From: Turritopsis dohrnii
Lineage: Eukaryota > Cnidaria > Hydrozoa > Anthoathecata > Oceaniidae
Assembly (NCBI GenBank): GCA_027922465.2
Contig: BQMF02000229.1
Location: forward strand, 1 to 64,000
Direction: 5' to 3'
Length of the DNA: 64,000 nucleotides
The position numbers and the translations under genes were made by a program. This document shows, one piece after another, positions 22,433 to 34,622 of the stretch. Positions within the stretch are counted from its first letter, which is position 1. Each line of letters opens with the position of its first letter. Below the pieces are notes generated by a model. The model ran no database searches and was not told the DNA's origin. It saw only the letters and a list, made by a program, of their open reading frames with translations.

Positions 22433-24175
22433 TGCCGAAAATTAAAGGTGCTGTCTGTAATGTACCAGTAAGTGTTAATGCAGTAAGTAATTGCTTACCA
22501 CAAGGAATGGACAGTAATGGGTTAAATTTTGTTAAGTTAAAGAGGAAACTTCAGTAATCAAGTTATATTTGAAGATGTCAGTCTTGATTATGTGAAAGAT
22601 GCATTAGAATAATTGAAAGCAAACAACCCTTTCTATGCTGATATTCTTATCAACATGGATAATATCACTAAAGAGTTACTTTCTCTAGTTGATACTGATG
22701 AAATTATTGATCAAGGTGCATTCCCAATTAGTATTGAAGGCAATGCAAATAAGAGCAATGATGAACTTGAGGTGGGAAATCATCTGAATCTTGAGCAAGC
22801 AGGGTTGGATGAAATTTGCTTGATACCAAACATTTACAATAAAATTGAGGGAATTTTGGATATTGTTCTTGGTGAATGTAATCAGCCAATGTCTTTCTTT
22901 ATTGACAAATATTTGTGAAGAGCTTGCTTTTCCATATTTGTTTCCAACAGGAAAATTTGGCTACAGAGTGACCCGACAAATTCGGTTGACAGCTACAAAA
23001 TATTTCAACCAGCGGCTGTTACATTTTAGCCAAAGATTTGCCTCAAACACTGACTATATTTTCTTTGCACATTATGTTATGCAACAAATAACTTAGCTTA
23101 ACGAAATAGATGTAGCGACACGCAAACTTCATGGAGAGATAACTGCAGGACAACTTAAAAATAATTTTATGGAATTTGTTAAGTCTTTCATGTCAGAAGA
23201 TCAAGGCTTTTATTTATGAAATCCGTAAATGGAACACCTGCATATTGGAAAAGCTTCCTAAATGATGTTCTTGCCATGCTTAAACAATTAGGTTTACCTA
23301 CATTCTTTTTGACCTAGTCATGTGCAGACCTAAGATGGGATGAACAGCCAGTGATACTTGACAAGCTGAACCATACTAACCTTACAGAAGGAAAATTGGA
23401 TTACTTAAAAAATTGTGAACTGTTGAATCAAAACCCCCTATTCACTACACTTTCAGTTTAGAGTTGAAACGTTTTTAAAAGAAATACTGCTACGTAAACA
23501 CGGTCTTTTGGGAAAAATTTAATGTTATGTTTTAAAGGTTGAATTCCAATTTCGTGGTAGCCCACATATCCACTCCTAATGCACCTGTTTTAAGCAAAAA
23601 AACAACAGATGATTATTTAGAACTAGTGGATACTTTGATACCTGCAGATTTGCCTGATCCAGAAGAGGAGCCAGAATTGCATAAGTTAGTGTATCAGTAT
23701 CAAATTCATAGACATTCTAATTCTTGCAGGAAATACAAAAATATCCCTGCCGATTTAATTATGGACGTTATTTGACAGACGACACCATCATTGCAGAGCC
23801 TTGAGACAAGGACATGCCGGAATCACTAAAATTAAAATCAAGAAATATTGCGTTAAAATCTGTGAAAAGTTATATTGATTCTTATCTTGACCCAAATAAA
23901 GCCAGTTATGTGGAACATAAAAGTATTCCTGAAATTTTAGGGACTCTTGGGTTGACAACTGATCAGTACTATGAAGCATTGTCAATTTCCCCAGACCAAT
24001 ACTTTCAAATTCATTTTCAAAAGCCTTCTAACTCCTGTTTTGTCAATTATTATTTTGATCTTGGTTTGCAAGCTTGGGAAGCAAATTTGGACATACGATC
24101 TGTTTTTAACTATTACAAAGCAGTTGCTTACATGTGTTACAAATCTGACTCTGACTCTTGAAGAGCAATGAGAAG
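22433..24175 (+). pseudogene. Helentron pre-Rep region and HUH Rep, right copy
   Basis: Successive frames give MPKIKGAVCNVPV (22433 on), the DNITKELLSLVDTDEI acidic region, LAFPYLFPTGKFGY (22924-22964), the TSCADLRWDEQ piece (about 23320), then GSPHIH at 23556-23573, the HUH metal-binding box, followed at once by a TAA (23577-23579). The C-terminal Rep region follows (23814-24161, SIPEILGTLGLTTDQYY). The stop after HUH and the shifted frame after it are shared with the left copy. No intact protein can be produced. Confidence 0.7.
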
Positions 24176-25105
24176 CGCATTAGAAGAATCACGGGATAAT
24201 AACAACATTGATTTCAAAGATCGCATGAAAAAGGTAGCAGCGGCATTTCTTACTAGTGCAAGAGGTTGTTTATCAACTGATGCCAGAGTTATGGCTTAGA
24301 AAATGTTTTCCAGCTGTTGTTTTTGCTAATTCAAATCTCTCAGAAAAGCGCTACTGAGTTTGCAAGAATGAAGAAGAATTAAAAGAACTTCTAGAAGAGA
24401 ACATTGAGGTGTTTAGAAAAAAATCTTGACAGGTATATGGACAGGCCAGGCTTGAAATTTCAAGGACGAAAATATAGACAGCTTCTGATATGCTGATTTC
24501 ATGGCTTTTTATGTTTTTGACAGTAAGCCTAAGGAAGATGCTGAAAATGAAAATCAACCAGAAATACCTTTAAATGATGACAATAATGTTTCTTTATTAT
24601 ATCCATCATATGTTCCTCTCATGTCATCGAGGGAAAAAATGAAGTGTCGTCGACTCAAATTAGTTGTACGCTGCCACACCCCAAATCCAGCAACTAATCC
24701 AGAAGCTTATGCTCAACACTTGTTAATGATGTTTTATCATTTCAGAAAGGAATCAGATCTAAAGGGTGAAATAAGCGGCTCTTATGTAAAAAAAGTAGAA
24801 GAGCCTGGTGTGTAAAAATGAGAGACCTGTTGAGACCATTTCCTTACCACATGTTAATCTGCCTCCTGATAAAGAAGTAAGTGAACCGTCAAGCGATAGA
24901 CTCTTTTTAATTGAAAATTTTGACAGAAAAGGTATTCGTGCAGATGAGAAGGTAACAAGGGAATATGAGTATCTCAGAGGTCATCAGACTTTGCAGATTA
25001 CGAATGTGATGCCAGTTCAGTCAAAAAATTTCATAATGACTATTTGCAATGTAAGATCCTCACAGAAAAATTTGGAAGACATAAAAGCATTATTGTATTA
25101 TTAGA
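24176..25105 (+). pseudogene. Helentron helicase region with deleted core, right copy
   Basis: The conserved KLVVRCHTPNPATNPEAYAQHL segment (about 24650-24720) matches 12586-12326 of the left copy. After 'GATAAAGAAGTAA' near 24885 the sequence jumps to the last helicase segment (LIENFDRKGIRADEKV), skipping the entire Walker A/B part. The join is a deletion of about 1.2 kb relative to the left copy. This copy could not have been autonomous after that loss. Confidence 0.7.
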
Positions 25106-25610
25106 CAGTGACACAAATCAAATATTCTGATGAGGATTTAACAGAAGGGTTTGCGCTAACTGATTTCAGAGTTATATTCAACAACAGTCACCATAAGTTT
25201 GAGAGTCAGGCAATATGTTTCAGTTCCAAATTACATGCCGACGATTCTTTTGTCACAAATGGGTATCTTTCATACAAGTTTTTTTCATACCAGTTTTTCT
25301 CCAATTTGTTTCAATGTTTTACTTGTGTATCGCCAGAACAACAGGCACATGCCACTATTCTTGAGAACGTTACAATATTTATTAGAATCTAAACATGTTA
25401 ATGTTGTTGGTGGTGATTTTAATTTAGATGTTAATTCATAACTGTCTGTTGTCATAGGTAGATTTGTATAGAAGCCACAGAAACCTGAACCTACACACAT
25501 TAGTGGCTCATTGATTGATCATGCCTACATTCATGAAGATTTACTTCAAAAGTTTTCTATGGAGTTAAATGTAAAGTGTTTGTTGAGAAAGTGACTAAAG
25601 TACATTCCAT
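25106..25610 (+). pseudogene. Helentron APE-like endonuclease remnant, right copy
   Basis: Frames at 25108-25441 contain the strand LTDFRVIFNNSHHKFESQ and the motif GDFNLDVNS, and a further frame to 25580 contains the ISGSLIDHAYI-type box. These are the strands around the catalytic Asp and His boxes of exonuclease-endonuclease-phosphatase folds. It matches 10900-10391 of the left copy in reverse complement. Frameshifts break it. Confidence 0.6.
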
Positions 25611-26590
25611 TTAAGTGTGCACACTTTTTTGTTATGTGTGCCATTTTTTAACCAATGAATCAAATCCCAAAAAATTGGTATCGTTGGAAATGTATTCATA
25701 AGCACCTTATTTTCAGAAACTTGTGTAAAATTTTGGAAGAAAACTTGAAAGAAAATGAAGATGATGTAAAACAACTTCTCACCGAAATGTGGTACGGTAT
25801 TGATTTTTACATCAGTGGAAAGCTAAATTATTGCCTAATTCAAAAATATATACTTTGTTAGAATAATTTGTCTTAGATAAGTTGAAATTGAGGTATTTGT
25901 GATTGTAATTTACCAAATTTTTAGAAATATGACTACTTAAATTAGCGGTTATAATTTGTGCGCATTCAGTACTAATGCACTAATATATAACCATACTTGT
26001 TTCTGTAAGACATGCTATTTTGAAGCCACGTGCAAAATGTTAACTCAGAAAAGTCTCTGCTACTAGCTAGGCTGATAAGTGTTTTTCAAAATTAACCAAC
26101 TGACAATGAATTTTTTGTTAGCACCATAACATAGGGATACATTGAGTATTAAATATCTACTTAGTATCCATTGACTGCTTCGGAAACGTTGTCATCACCT
26201 TTATATGGACCAATTGTCGGAAGACTCAAATAAGCATAAATCTTGATAATACCAATAAAAGTTAAATGACCAACAAAAGAGAGTTTTTGGCAACTTTTTA
26301 TCCTTCAAAACGTAAATATGCAAATTCAAATTTTAAGACTGCATCTGGAGGCCAATAAACTCTATTTCATTACGAACTGTATAGGATTTCTAATATTAAC
26401 ATATACGCCAACTCCTGCTCATTTTCTCAAAGAGTTATCAAGAATAAAAGAAAAAAAAGTTAAAATCTTGCATATATTTATTGAGACTTATTGGGTTTAT
26501 TAAGATGACATTATATTACAATTTTATTGCGCCCCATCATAAACCAATCACGGCTAAGAATTGTGCCGTCAGGATGGATAGAGTCTAAAT

Positions 26591-26899
26591 TGTTGCACAG
26601 AAATTTTGCAATATGGAAGAAACAATGGAGAGGAAAACTTACAAAATCATGAAAAAATGTGTAAATGTTGATATTTGCGAGAAAATCTCTGGTCCCGTAA
26701 GTATCGGCTTTAAGGAGGTTCCATTGTATGTCATGACTGGACAATCGACCATGTGTATAGTCATATCAATAACTTCTTCTGGTAAATATTCCATGTTGTT
26801 TGTTCTAAAAAATCAGAAGTAGAACAATAGCAAATAAAAAAACACCAAAACAATTTAGTAAGGGCTCACAAAAATATTCATTAGCAGATATACACAAAC
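26591..26899. other. Short non-coding interval between Helentron and LINE
   Basis: The frame MTLYYNFIAPHHKP just before it (26508-26590) resembles the retroelement sequence next to the left Helentron copy at 9668-9760, so the two copies share flanking sequence. Beyond 26591 no similarity or domain is seen. Confidence 0.35.
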
Positions 26900-27061
26900 A
26901 GGAAATAATAGAATAGGAACAGAAATCTTTATTGAGAGACTAAACCAACCCAAAAAAGGGCAAAGGGCGCATACCTAAAGTATGAGGATCACAGCGCATA
27001 AAATAAATTATAAATACTATACTATTTGATAATGAAAATAGTATTGTCAAAAAATATATCA

Positions 27062-28572
27062 TTAGGGATCAATTTTCACTGAGTGAGTCAATTTTCTCCC
27101 TTCCATTTTATTCAAAGCCAAAACATGCCAAACATTAGGGTCAATTCCAGATTTTTTCAAACATTTATATAAAGAACGACCATAGGTGAACCTCGGAGCA
27201 CCACGAGGACGTTTGGAACGAACCCAGCAAGACAACATTTTCCGAGGAAGACGATTCCAAGGCATTCGCATAACATGACCAGCCCATCTAAGCTGTTGGC
27301 GATAGATGTAGGTATCAATTGGTTCCAGAGAGAGTTTATCAAGGAGATCTGATGTACGTCTACGATCGAGCAGAGTGACACGACAAATACTTCTTACACA
27401 ACGATGGTGAAACACTCTCAATTTATTCAAAAGTTTAGCTTTGACACTAAGCTTTATCTTGGTGCACGAAAATAATGAACTTTTCATCATACCAAATGCA
27501 TTACTTGCTTTCTGTATTCTACGATCAACATCAAGATCATCTGAACAATCACGACTCATAACACTACCGAGGTAAATAAACTCTTTAACAATAGGAATAA
27601 ATCTCCCGCCAAAAACTATATTTGATAAATCTGCATGATCGAAAGTTGAAGGGTCATCATACATACATGGAGGTTTCGAACAGAAAAGAACAACTGATTT
27701 TGACTCAGGTGGCCCCGAGTGGACCTCCATTCCAAAGCAATCAAAATGGTTCATGCAGAGTGGTATACCGACACAAGCGTCTTCTCTCGAGTCAAGTACA
27801 AGGGCCGTGTCATCAGCATATTCAGAATCCTGAAATTCATATTCCTCTCCATATGCACGGTAACTACGACCTGTCATTTTGGCATCTTGCTTTGATTTAA
27901 AGATGCATAGGTTGATGGTAGCTCTCCATGTTATCATTACTGCTGCAAGAAAAAAGGTAAACAGGATAGGGCCGAGAATATCTCCTTGCTTCACTCCGAT
28001 AGTACATGTCATGATATGTGTGATATCATCTATGGTGAATTTGTCGATTCGTGGTCAAGACTTTCTTCGATTGGTAGTAAGCGAGATTGTATTATGATTG
28101 CAATAATTTTATAAGCAGTCTTAAGTAGCATGATCCCGCGATAGTTTTTTGGTAAGCCAAGATCACCTTTCTTTGGGAGGATCGTCAAAAGACCTATGTT
28201 TCAGTCTTTTGGTATATTTTCGGTCCGCCAAATCGAGACAATAGTGTTTGTGAGAATTTGGCTAGTTTCCGGGTGATTAATCAAACATTTCCATATCTGC
28301 GGTTGGATGCCGGAGTCTCCTGGGGCAGTGTTCTTTAACTTTAGAATAGCCTTTTTGATTTCATCATCTGTTGGATCATGGTCACATCCTTGAACGATAT
28401 CATGATGAGGGATGGAATCAAGGGTAAAAGCATCAAAGATTGGTTCTCTGTTGTAGAGATGGTTAAAATGCTCGTAAAAAACAGTCGCATTTTCTTGAGG
28501 AGTGGAGCATAAAGTACCGAGATTGTTACGGATTGTCATATTTGAAAGAGCGGAGATATCGAGGTTTGTCAT
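27062..28572 (-). pseudogene. LINE reverse transcriptase (frameshifted)
   Basis: The N-terminal frame (28572-28201) has the thumb-proximal lead NTAPGDSGIQPQIWK (motif 2a region). A short middle part (28200-28020) lies in other frames. The main frame (28012-27062) begins with VKQGDILGPILF, then has the catalytic box SEYADDTALVLDS, then the C-terminal RWAGHVMRMPWNRLPRK region. The enzyme would copy the element RNA at the target nick. Frameshifts near 28200 and 28015 disrupt it. Confidence 0.75.
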
Positions 28573-29309
28573 TTTACTACGCGGTTCTTTTTGAGTCTTT
28601 TCATGATTTTAAGCTTGATAAAAATAGCTCGGTGATCGCTGTCAAGAAGGCAAGCAGTGACTCCAGCATCTCGAACTCGATGTGTCATTTTTCGATTCAC
28701 GATGAAGTGGTCAATTTGATGTTGTTTTTTGCTACGTGGATTAATCCAAGTACCATAATCGTTCTTTTTGAAGCAGCTTGTCATTGCTGTGAGACTGTTG
28801 ATAGAGAGATAGGATCGAGAACGTCTGCCTGAGTCATTGATATAGGAGATTCCAAAATTACCAACAGGGTCTTCGTTTTCTGATGAAGTACCCATACTAG
28901 AATTTGAGTCTGATCCGATCAAGAGAATGTCATTGTGTCGTTTCTTTGCAATGCATGAACTGAGCTGATCGAAATACAAATCCCATTCGTCATCAGGGGC
29001 ATTTCCAATGGGAGCATAAGCAGAAATCAAAAATACTCCAATGTCTCTGTGTTGATGATCTCTCATAAGGAAACGTATTGCCATAACTCTAGCGCCGAAT
29101 TCGGTATACTTTTCATACCCTCCTGCTTTCCAGGCAGCTTCACCATCTGAGTTCAATGCAATTGCTACACCTTGAGATCCTCTGTTTCCCTGTTGGATAT
29201 TTTTATCAAGACCAACAGAGAGAATTTTAAAAGAGTCGTGCTCTATCAGTTCGATTCCATTTCGCCATGTTTCTTGTATGCACATTGCAATTGCATTTCT
29301 TTCTTTCAT
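28569..29309 (-). pseudogene. LINE APE-type endonuclease
   Basis: The 246-aa frame shows the catalytic signatures of apurinic-type endonucleases in order: CIQETW (metal-binding Glu), LISAYAP, LLIGSDSNSSMG (Asp/Asn pair), a KKQHQIDHFIVNR segment and a final LDSDHRAIF (SDH box). It nicks target DNA for retrotransposition. The coding signal extends upstream to about 29400 on the same strand in a shifted frame (TRIEILLNVM precedes the first Met). The frame overlaps the reverse-transcriptase frame by four bases but in a different phase. Confidence 0.75.
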
Positions 29310-29600
29310 AACGTTTAATAATATTTCAATTCGAGTGTCATTTGACTGTCCTGATCTTATGTCTTTTCTTTCCTTTAGCCATTACTGTATTCCAAGCTTT
29401 CGAGGCCTGGAAAAACAGCGGAGATGCTAATGTCCAGTTCTGCTCGAGTGGTAACCAGTATGATTCGCATTACTCAAAGCCAAATGAAGAGGACATCTCC
29501 TTCTACTTCACAAGTTGTTTGTCATTATCATATTGTTGTTCTTCTGGGTGTGGCGGCTCACCTACCTAGTGATGTAGGGTTTCACCTGACCAACCACACC

Positions 29601-30199
29601 CTTTTTGTTAGTTCGTTTCTGAAAGAAACATTAAATCAGTTATTATTTGTTCGCTTCTTATCGCCGTCATCGTCGCTATTGCTGTGCGGGATTGCAAAAA
29701 TCTGATGTACCTTATCGCTTAAAAAAGTCCACAAAAATAAAAAAAGCGGTAAAAAATTTAGTTACTCAGACAAAGAATTGTCACATTTTGCCGGCTAATG
29801 TTTTGAATTTAGTCACTATTTGTTAATTTCCAGACAACAACATTACCAAGAATGTTCGAAATTTCTTAGTTTTTTCTTCCAACAAAAACAGCAACAAAAA
29901 GGTAAGTTTAAAATTTATTGATCATTTAAAGATTAATCAATTTCTTTAACTAGTTTTTCCTGTATTTGAATATTTTCTTTGATTTGGTCCTGAACTATTG
30001 GTTCTACTTGACTCCATTTTCCTTCTTGTTCCATTGTAGTTTGTCCGGGTTTCATGTCATTCTCCCTTGTTCAATTTTACCTCAATTACATTTTTATCGT
30101 CACTTTTCTCGTCTTTCCTTTCATCTTCGTGGCTAAGCAAGATGGTCGGCAAAAAAAGTCGTTTGGTAGATATAAAAATAACGGCAAAAATTGTTAGTC
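29601..30199. other. Non-coding interval
   Basis: No supported coding frame, repeat or RNA gene was found between the LINE and the family A repeat copy. Short frames at 29424-29705 and 30067-30261 have no recognisable domain. Confidence 0.4.
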
Positions 30200-31333
30200 A
30201 GCAAGAAATATTATTCATTTCTTTCCGACTATTTTTTGCCGATGAGGTATTGTCTGACTAGCGGATTATCACATCGACTGTCGGATTAGGTTACGCGTTG
30301 ACATTAATTAATTTTCAATATGCTGGGAAATTTCAAAAAATTCCGGATTCTTTTGTTAGGAAAGAATTTAAGGAATGACACAAAGATGTGTGGTAGCGAA
30401 AGAATGTTATGGTAATCACTATCATCACTTCTCCATCGCTGCCACTTACTAGTTGGGAGTAAAAGATTCAATGTTTACCTAACGCATAATCATTTAAAAC
30501 GAGTCGCCGTAAAGTTCGGTCTAAATGTTCCTTGTCTAGCTTTCATAAACTAAATTATTCAACTTAGTTATATTCAATATAGTTAAGTATCTCACGACTA
30601 TTTACAGAAGTCATGAAAGATAGTATTGAAGTGAATGTCTCCTTCTGTCAGCCCACAAAATAAACCAACATTCTAAAAAAAAGCAAGTCATGAACATTTT
30701 ATTTGTAAGGCCAGACACAGGATCTACTGACGTGTGTCCCGAACCAATTAAATAAGTAAATAATCTAGTCGCGGATTGAACCACTAGAAAACGATTTGAA
30801 TTTGGTTCGAATTAAATTATTAAACATACAGTAGAATACCGAAAACTCGAACCGAGAAAAACTAGTCGAATGCCCCGATAACTCGAACGTTTGCAGAAAA
30901 AAGAAAATAGTTCGAGTTATTAAGAGATTGTTTCTTTTTTTTCACATGAAAACCGTAATACACATGTCATTGAAAAAAGTTTTTAGTGTCGGTCTAAGTC
31001 AGTTTAGCTGAAATATCTTTATCAATAACAATGGACAAGGAATTGAGCCTTGTTGTATGTCTTCCCCACAAATTGCATGTACAGTAGTAATTGAAAAAAA
31101 TCGATTTCCATTTTTGCGCCCAAGTTCGAGTTATCGGAGGAACATTGCTCCAAGGGACATGAATGTTGGTTCGACTTATCGAATGTTCGTGTTATCGGAG
31201 GTATTTTATGAGAAAGTGAAGGTGAAGGCTGAAGGAAATTCGAAATTGGTTCGAGTTATTGAAAGTTCGAGTTATCAGGGGTTCGAGTCATCGGGATTTT
31301 ACTGTATTTGAATATGTAAACTCTTTAACGGGG
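30200..31333 (+). repeat. Interspersed repeat family A, copy 4 (filled by MITE)
   Basis: It matches 3169-3808 from 'AAGAAATATTA' to 'TTGAATATGTAAACTC', with an extra 476 bases plus a duplicated TA at 30829-31306. The ankyrin pseudogene begins immediately after its right edge. Confidence 0.75.
30829..31304. mobile_element. 476-bp pogo/Tc1-type MITE with TA duplication
   Basis: The element starts CAGTAGAATACCGAAAACTC and ends with the complement of that pattern (ATCGGGATTTTACTG). It is bounded by TA at 30827-30828 and 31305-31306. The uninterrupted site AACATACTTGAATATG exists at 3776 on. Internal copies of the TTCGAGTTATCGG-type word are typical of such elements. CAGT ends plus TA target duplication fit the Tc1/mariner-pogo superfamily. 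No transposase remains. Confidence 0.85.
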
Positions 31334-31344
31334 TAAAAACGATA

Positions 31345-32134
31345 ATGGCAATGGTTTCAGCAGCTGAAAATGGTCACATCGAGGTAGTTAAACTCTGCAA
31401 GGAATGGGGCGCAACAAAGTTTGACTGGGCAATGCTAGTAGCAGCTAAGAATGGTCATATCGAGATAATTAAACTATGCAAGGAGTGGGGTGCTACGAGG
31501 TTTGGTATGGCAATGGCTGTTGCAGCTAGAAATGGTCACATTGAGATAGTTAAACTCTTCAAGGAGTGGGGTGCGATAAAGTTTGACTGGGCAATGCTTT
31601 CAGCAGCTTGCAATGGTGACATTGAGATAGTTGAATTCTGCAAGGAGTGGGGTGCGACTGATTTTGATGATCCAATGGATTGTGCAGCTGAAATTGGTCA
31701 TATCAAGATAGTTAAATTATGCAAGGAATGGGGTGCGACTGATTTTGACAGAGTTCAGCAGCAATGGGAGGTCACATCGATATAGTTAAACTCCTCAAAG
31801 AATGGGGTGCAAACAATTTTGAATGTGCAATGGAACATGCAGCTGCGTTTGGTCACATTGAAGTTGTCAAATTATGCAAGGAGTGGGGTGCGACTGATTT
31901 TAACGGGGCAATGATATAAGCAGCTATAAATGATCAATTTATGATTGTAGCACTGTGTCGCGCTGGTTAGGTTATGGCGCTATACACGAGGAGCTCTTTC
32001 GTTATCATCACAAGTGTCGCTTCGGAAAAGCTCTCTACGCCGACTTAATAGAAGTTGCCATGCATCCTGATAGAGTGTTGAATTGGTACTGTGATGAAGA
32101 TGAAAAGAAACTTCTCGCGACATATTTTCAATAA
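31345..32134 (+). pseudogene. Viral-type ankyrin-repeat protein, frameshifted
   Basis: About seven near-identical ankyrin units of 32-33 residues run from 31345, each of the form AAxNGHIEIVKLCKEWGAT. The first frame ends at 31785 after a frameshift in the sixth unit and coding continues in another frame to about 31918, where TAA interrupts, then to a C-terminal region (LYADLIEVAMHPDRVLNWY) ending at 32134. Long arrays of highly uniform ankyrin units with a short C-terminal 'HP.R...W' tail are typical of large DNA viruses and their endogenous relatives. It sits directly before Polinton polymerase fragments, so it may derive from a Polinton or other virus. Host ankyrin origin is the alternative. 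Confidence 0.6.
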
Positions 32135-32245
32135 GTATATAAATTACTTATTGTAAGGTCCTCAAAATGGGTTAGGGAAGTCCGCTCTCTCAGTTCTGTC
32201 CACTCATAAAAAAATTTCAAAGTTAAAAAATGTATATAATAAAAG

Positions 32246-32359
32246 ATGTTGAATAACCAAACGATTCGAGAATTGAGAGTTCTAGCAAAAGAGCGTGGCT
32301 TTAAAGGGTATTATAAGCATAGGAAGGCTGAGCTCATTGATTTATTGCAAACAAGATGC
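32246..32359 (+). pseudogene. POLB: SAP-like N-terminus of a Polinton polymerase, truncated
   Basis: The start MLNNQTIRELRVLAKERG is followed by GYYKHRKAELIDLLQ, a helix-extension-helix SAP/LEM-like domain. It matches residues encoded at 34725-34835 and the N-terminus of the polymerase at 50383. A TGTATATAATAAAAG box lies immediately upstream of the ATG. Similarity ends after about 37 codons. Confidence 0.65.
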
Positions 32360-34600
32360 CCTTACGGGCAGAAAGATTTCTGCAAAATCAGCTGAAGTAT
32401 GAAATTGGAAGACTAACAATAACATTCTTGAAACTTGAATGGTTTTGAATGATTGAATAATACAACACAATACAATACAATACAACATTGACTGCTGCTC
32501 AGTGTAGACTGCACACAGCAGGTGGGGATTGTGACACACAAAATAAAATGAGCTTTGTTATTGAAATTTTGAAGTTAAATATGTTCAAACAGCTGGCCAA
32601 AGGTGTGCTACCAGTGAAAATTCTCATGAATAAATGATTTGAAATTATATGTTGACTCTTTTGAATGTTTGAATGAGAGTGAGAAATGTAAAAAGTACTC
32701 TTATATATAATTACATAAACAATACACAAATTACATATAAAAGAAATGTGTGAAATAACAATCAACCCAAAATGACCTATTTTAATCTAACACAATAGAA
32801 GAAAAGTTTATAAAAATTATTTTAGAAATTCGAAAAGGTTGAATGATCTTTACAAGGCATGCCGACAGTGTATATGATACTATGTAAAACTTTATTGCAT
32901 ATATACATCTGAATAACATGAAACATTGTTTATTTTGGGTATATATACAAAATACAATTAAGTTTATATTGATCTTTTCTGATATCACAGTGATTACGTA
33001 TGAAAATCACATAACATGCTTTAAACATTTGATATGCACTTCCAATCTTCTTAATTACATACAAACAGAATTCCCAATGCTGCAAATACAAAAAGTAATT
33101 AAAGATCTTGATCATTAAAAGTATATGCTCCATAAATTTATACCAAAATTTACCAAAATTTTGTATTGTGTTACTAATAGTACAGTATTTTGAATTTATA
33201 CACAGTTAGAACATTTCAATTTGTCAGGATAATGATCAAGGCTTTATTATTACAAAACAAAACGCAATTATAGAAAAAATATATCAACAAACAAATCAAC
33301 AAACATAAAATAATAATAAATACATAATAGTTTATGCTGACGCTCGAGATAACACGAGCAAACACGGGTCCACACAGCAAGTAAAAATTAAACACAACGT
33401 AATTGTTCATTAGAAATCGTGATTAGGAAGATCATTCGTAAATAGGGGCATTGTCAGTATAACTTAGCTAGAAAATCGTCAATCAAAAGTGGTGCAGAGC
33501 AGACAACCACTACTTAATGTTGGAGCTGCTGAGGAAACGGTATTAAAATATTACAACCCAAACAAGAAACAAAAAAAATCTTTTGTATCTAGAAAGGCTT
33601 AAACATTGAAATATTTTTCCCTAATACGAACACATAGCTCTTTGACTCAAAACTTCTTAATTTACAACTTCTTAGTTAGAAAAGAATTATCACACTACAG
33701 TAGAATATTATACGTACTCCTCAGAGTTTCATAAAAGCATAAGTGACACTACAAAAACTTTATTGACACTACAAACACTTTAAACTATATATACCATCAG
33801 ACCATATATTTATTTACATCTGAATGAAAAATACTTACTTTATTTTGGAATAATGTATACGGAATAATGAGTGTACATTGATCATTTCTGATTTCAAAGT
33901 AAATCATACACATACTTCAAACATTAAAGATTGCTATCAATCTTCCTAATTACGAATGGACTAATTGCAAACAAAAAAGTAAACAAAAATTTTGATCATG
34001 AAAAATACAAAACTGAAAGTTGAATGTTTTTACAGGATGTGAAGTGTTTCGAATTGTATATCAAAATTAGGAAGGCTGTCCATAATTAGAGACATTGATA
34101 ACCTAAAAACTACTGATCACCGACAAAAAACAATACTGCATTTCAAAGTATTATACAAGCACATAAGCTTAAAATATAGCTAGAGTGAAACATTAAAGAT
34201 ATAAAAAGTGATGCATAGTAGGCAGACAGTTGGAGCTGAGATGGAACTTAAGCTGAGCTGTACGCATCCAGAGCTTAAAAAGCATTACAGCCCACATTTG
34301 AAACAAACAATGATCTTTTTTTAGAAAAAATCTCAAACATTAATCTCAAAAACAAAACATATATACCTTTTCATTCTGTTTATAAAATGAAACGAAAAAT
34401 CACCATTGAATCATAATAATATAATATAAGATAATAATAAATTACTGCTACAGATTTTATTCTTCATCTTCAGTTTTGGAAATGTGCATCGTCTTTAATT
34501 ATACTGACTAAAGCTGCTTTGGGATCCTTTTGGTTGGTTCTTTGTTGTGAGTTTCTTCGACTGAAATGCGTGACTTTGGCTTCGTGTAAACATTCGTACG
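32360..34600. repeat. AT-rich non-coding DNA with a diverged ~0.8-kb tandem duplication
   Basis: The parts 32780-33660 and 33720-34350 share ordered blocks: 'TACATCTGAATAACATGAAA' against 'TTACATCTGAATGAAAAATA', the 'TTGATC(T/A)TTTCTGAT' block, 'CAATCTTC(T/C)TAATTAC', 'AGCAGACAACCAC/GGCAGACAGTTGGAGCTG' and 'CATTACAGCCCAC'. A small AATAC-type repeat lies at 32458-32485. No coding frame could be supported. Confidence 0.5.
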
Positions 34601-34622
34601 AGATTTCAAAAAACCGCTAGGT

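Larger units (their letters stand above)
20210..26590 (+). mobile_element. Helentron, right copy, with Penelope-like insertion and helicase deletion
   Basis: Read on the plus strand: OTU-like protease (20226-20978), a Cys-rich region to about 21430, a Penelope-like insertion (about 21432-22432), the pre-Rep acidic region, Rep (23240-24170), the N-terminal helicase region (24500-24870), the helicase end (24890-25105), endonuclease remnants (25108-25600) and a non-coding 3' end. Compared with the left copy, about 1.2 kb holding the Pif1 core is deleted near 24885. The 3' end carries an extra 285-bp insertion at about 26095-26380. It is inactive. Confidence 0.8.
26900..29600 (-). mobile_element. 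LINE (RTE/CR1-like non-LTR retrotransposon), minus strand
   Basis: An APE endonuclease frame (about 29400-28569) is followed by reverse-transcriptase frames (28572-28201, frameshifted 28200-28020, and 28012-27062) and a 3' untranslated stretch to about 26900. The order endonuclease, reverse transcriptase, C-terminal RRQ/LRWAGHVMR region is that of APE-type LINEs. Three frames are needed, so this copy is inactive. The exact clade is inferred only from the C-terminal 'RWAGHV.R' segment. Confidence 0.75.

Noticed and set aside
29342..29569. Host exon ending in a splice-like boundary (TTTCCTTTAG at 29375)
   Set aside because: The opposite strand continues the LINE endonuclease N-terminal region, which explains the sequence better.
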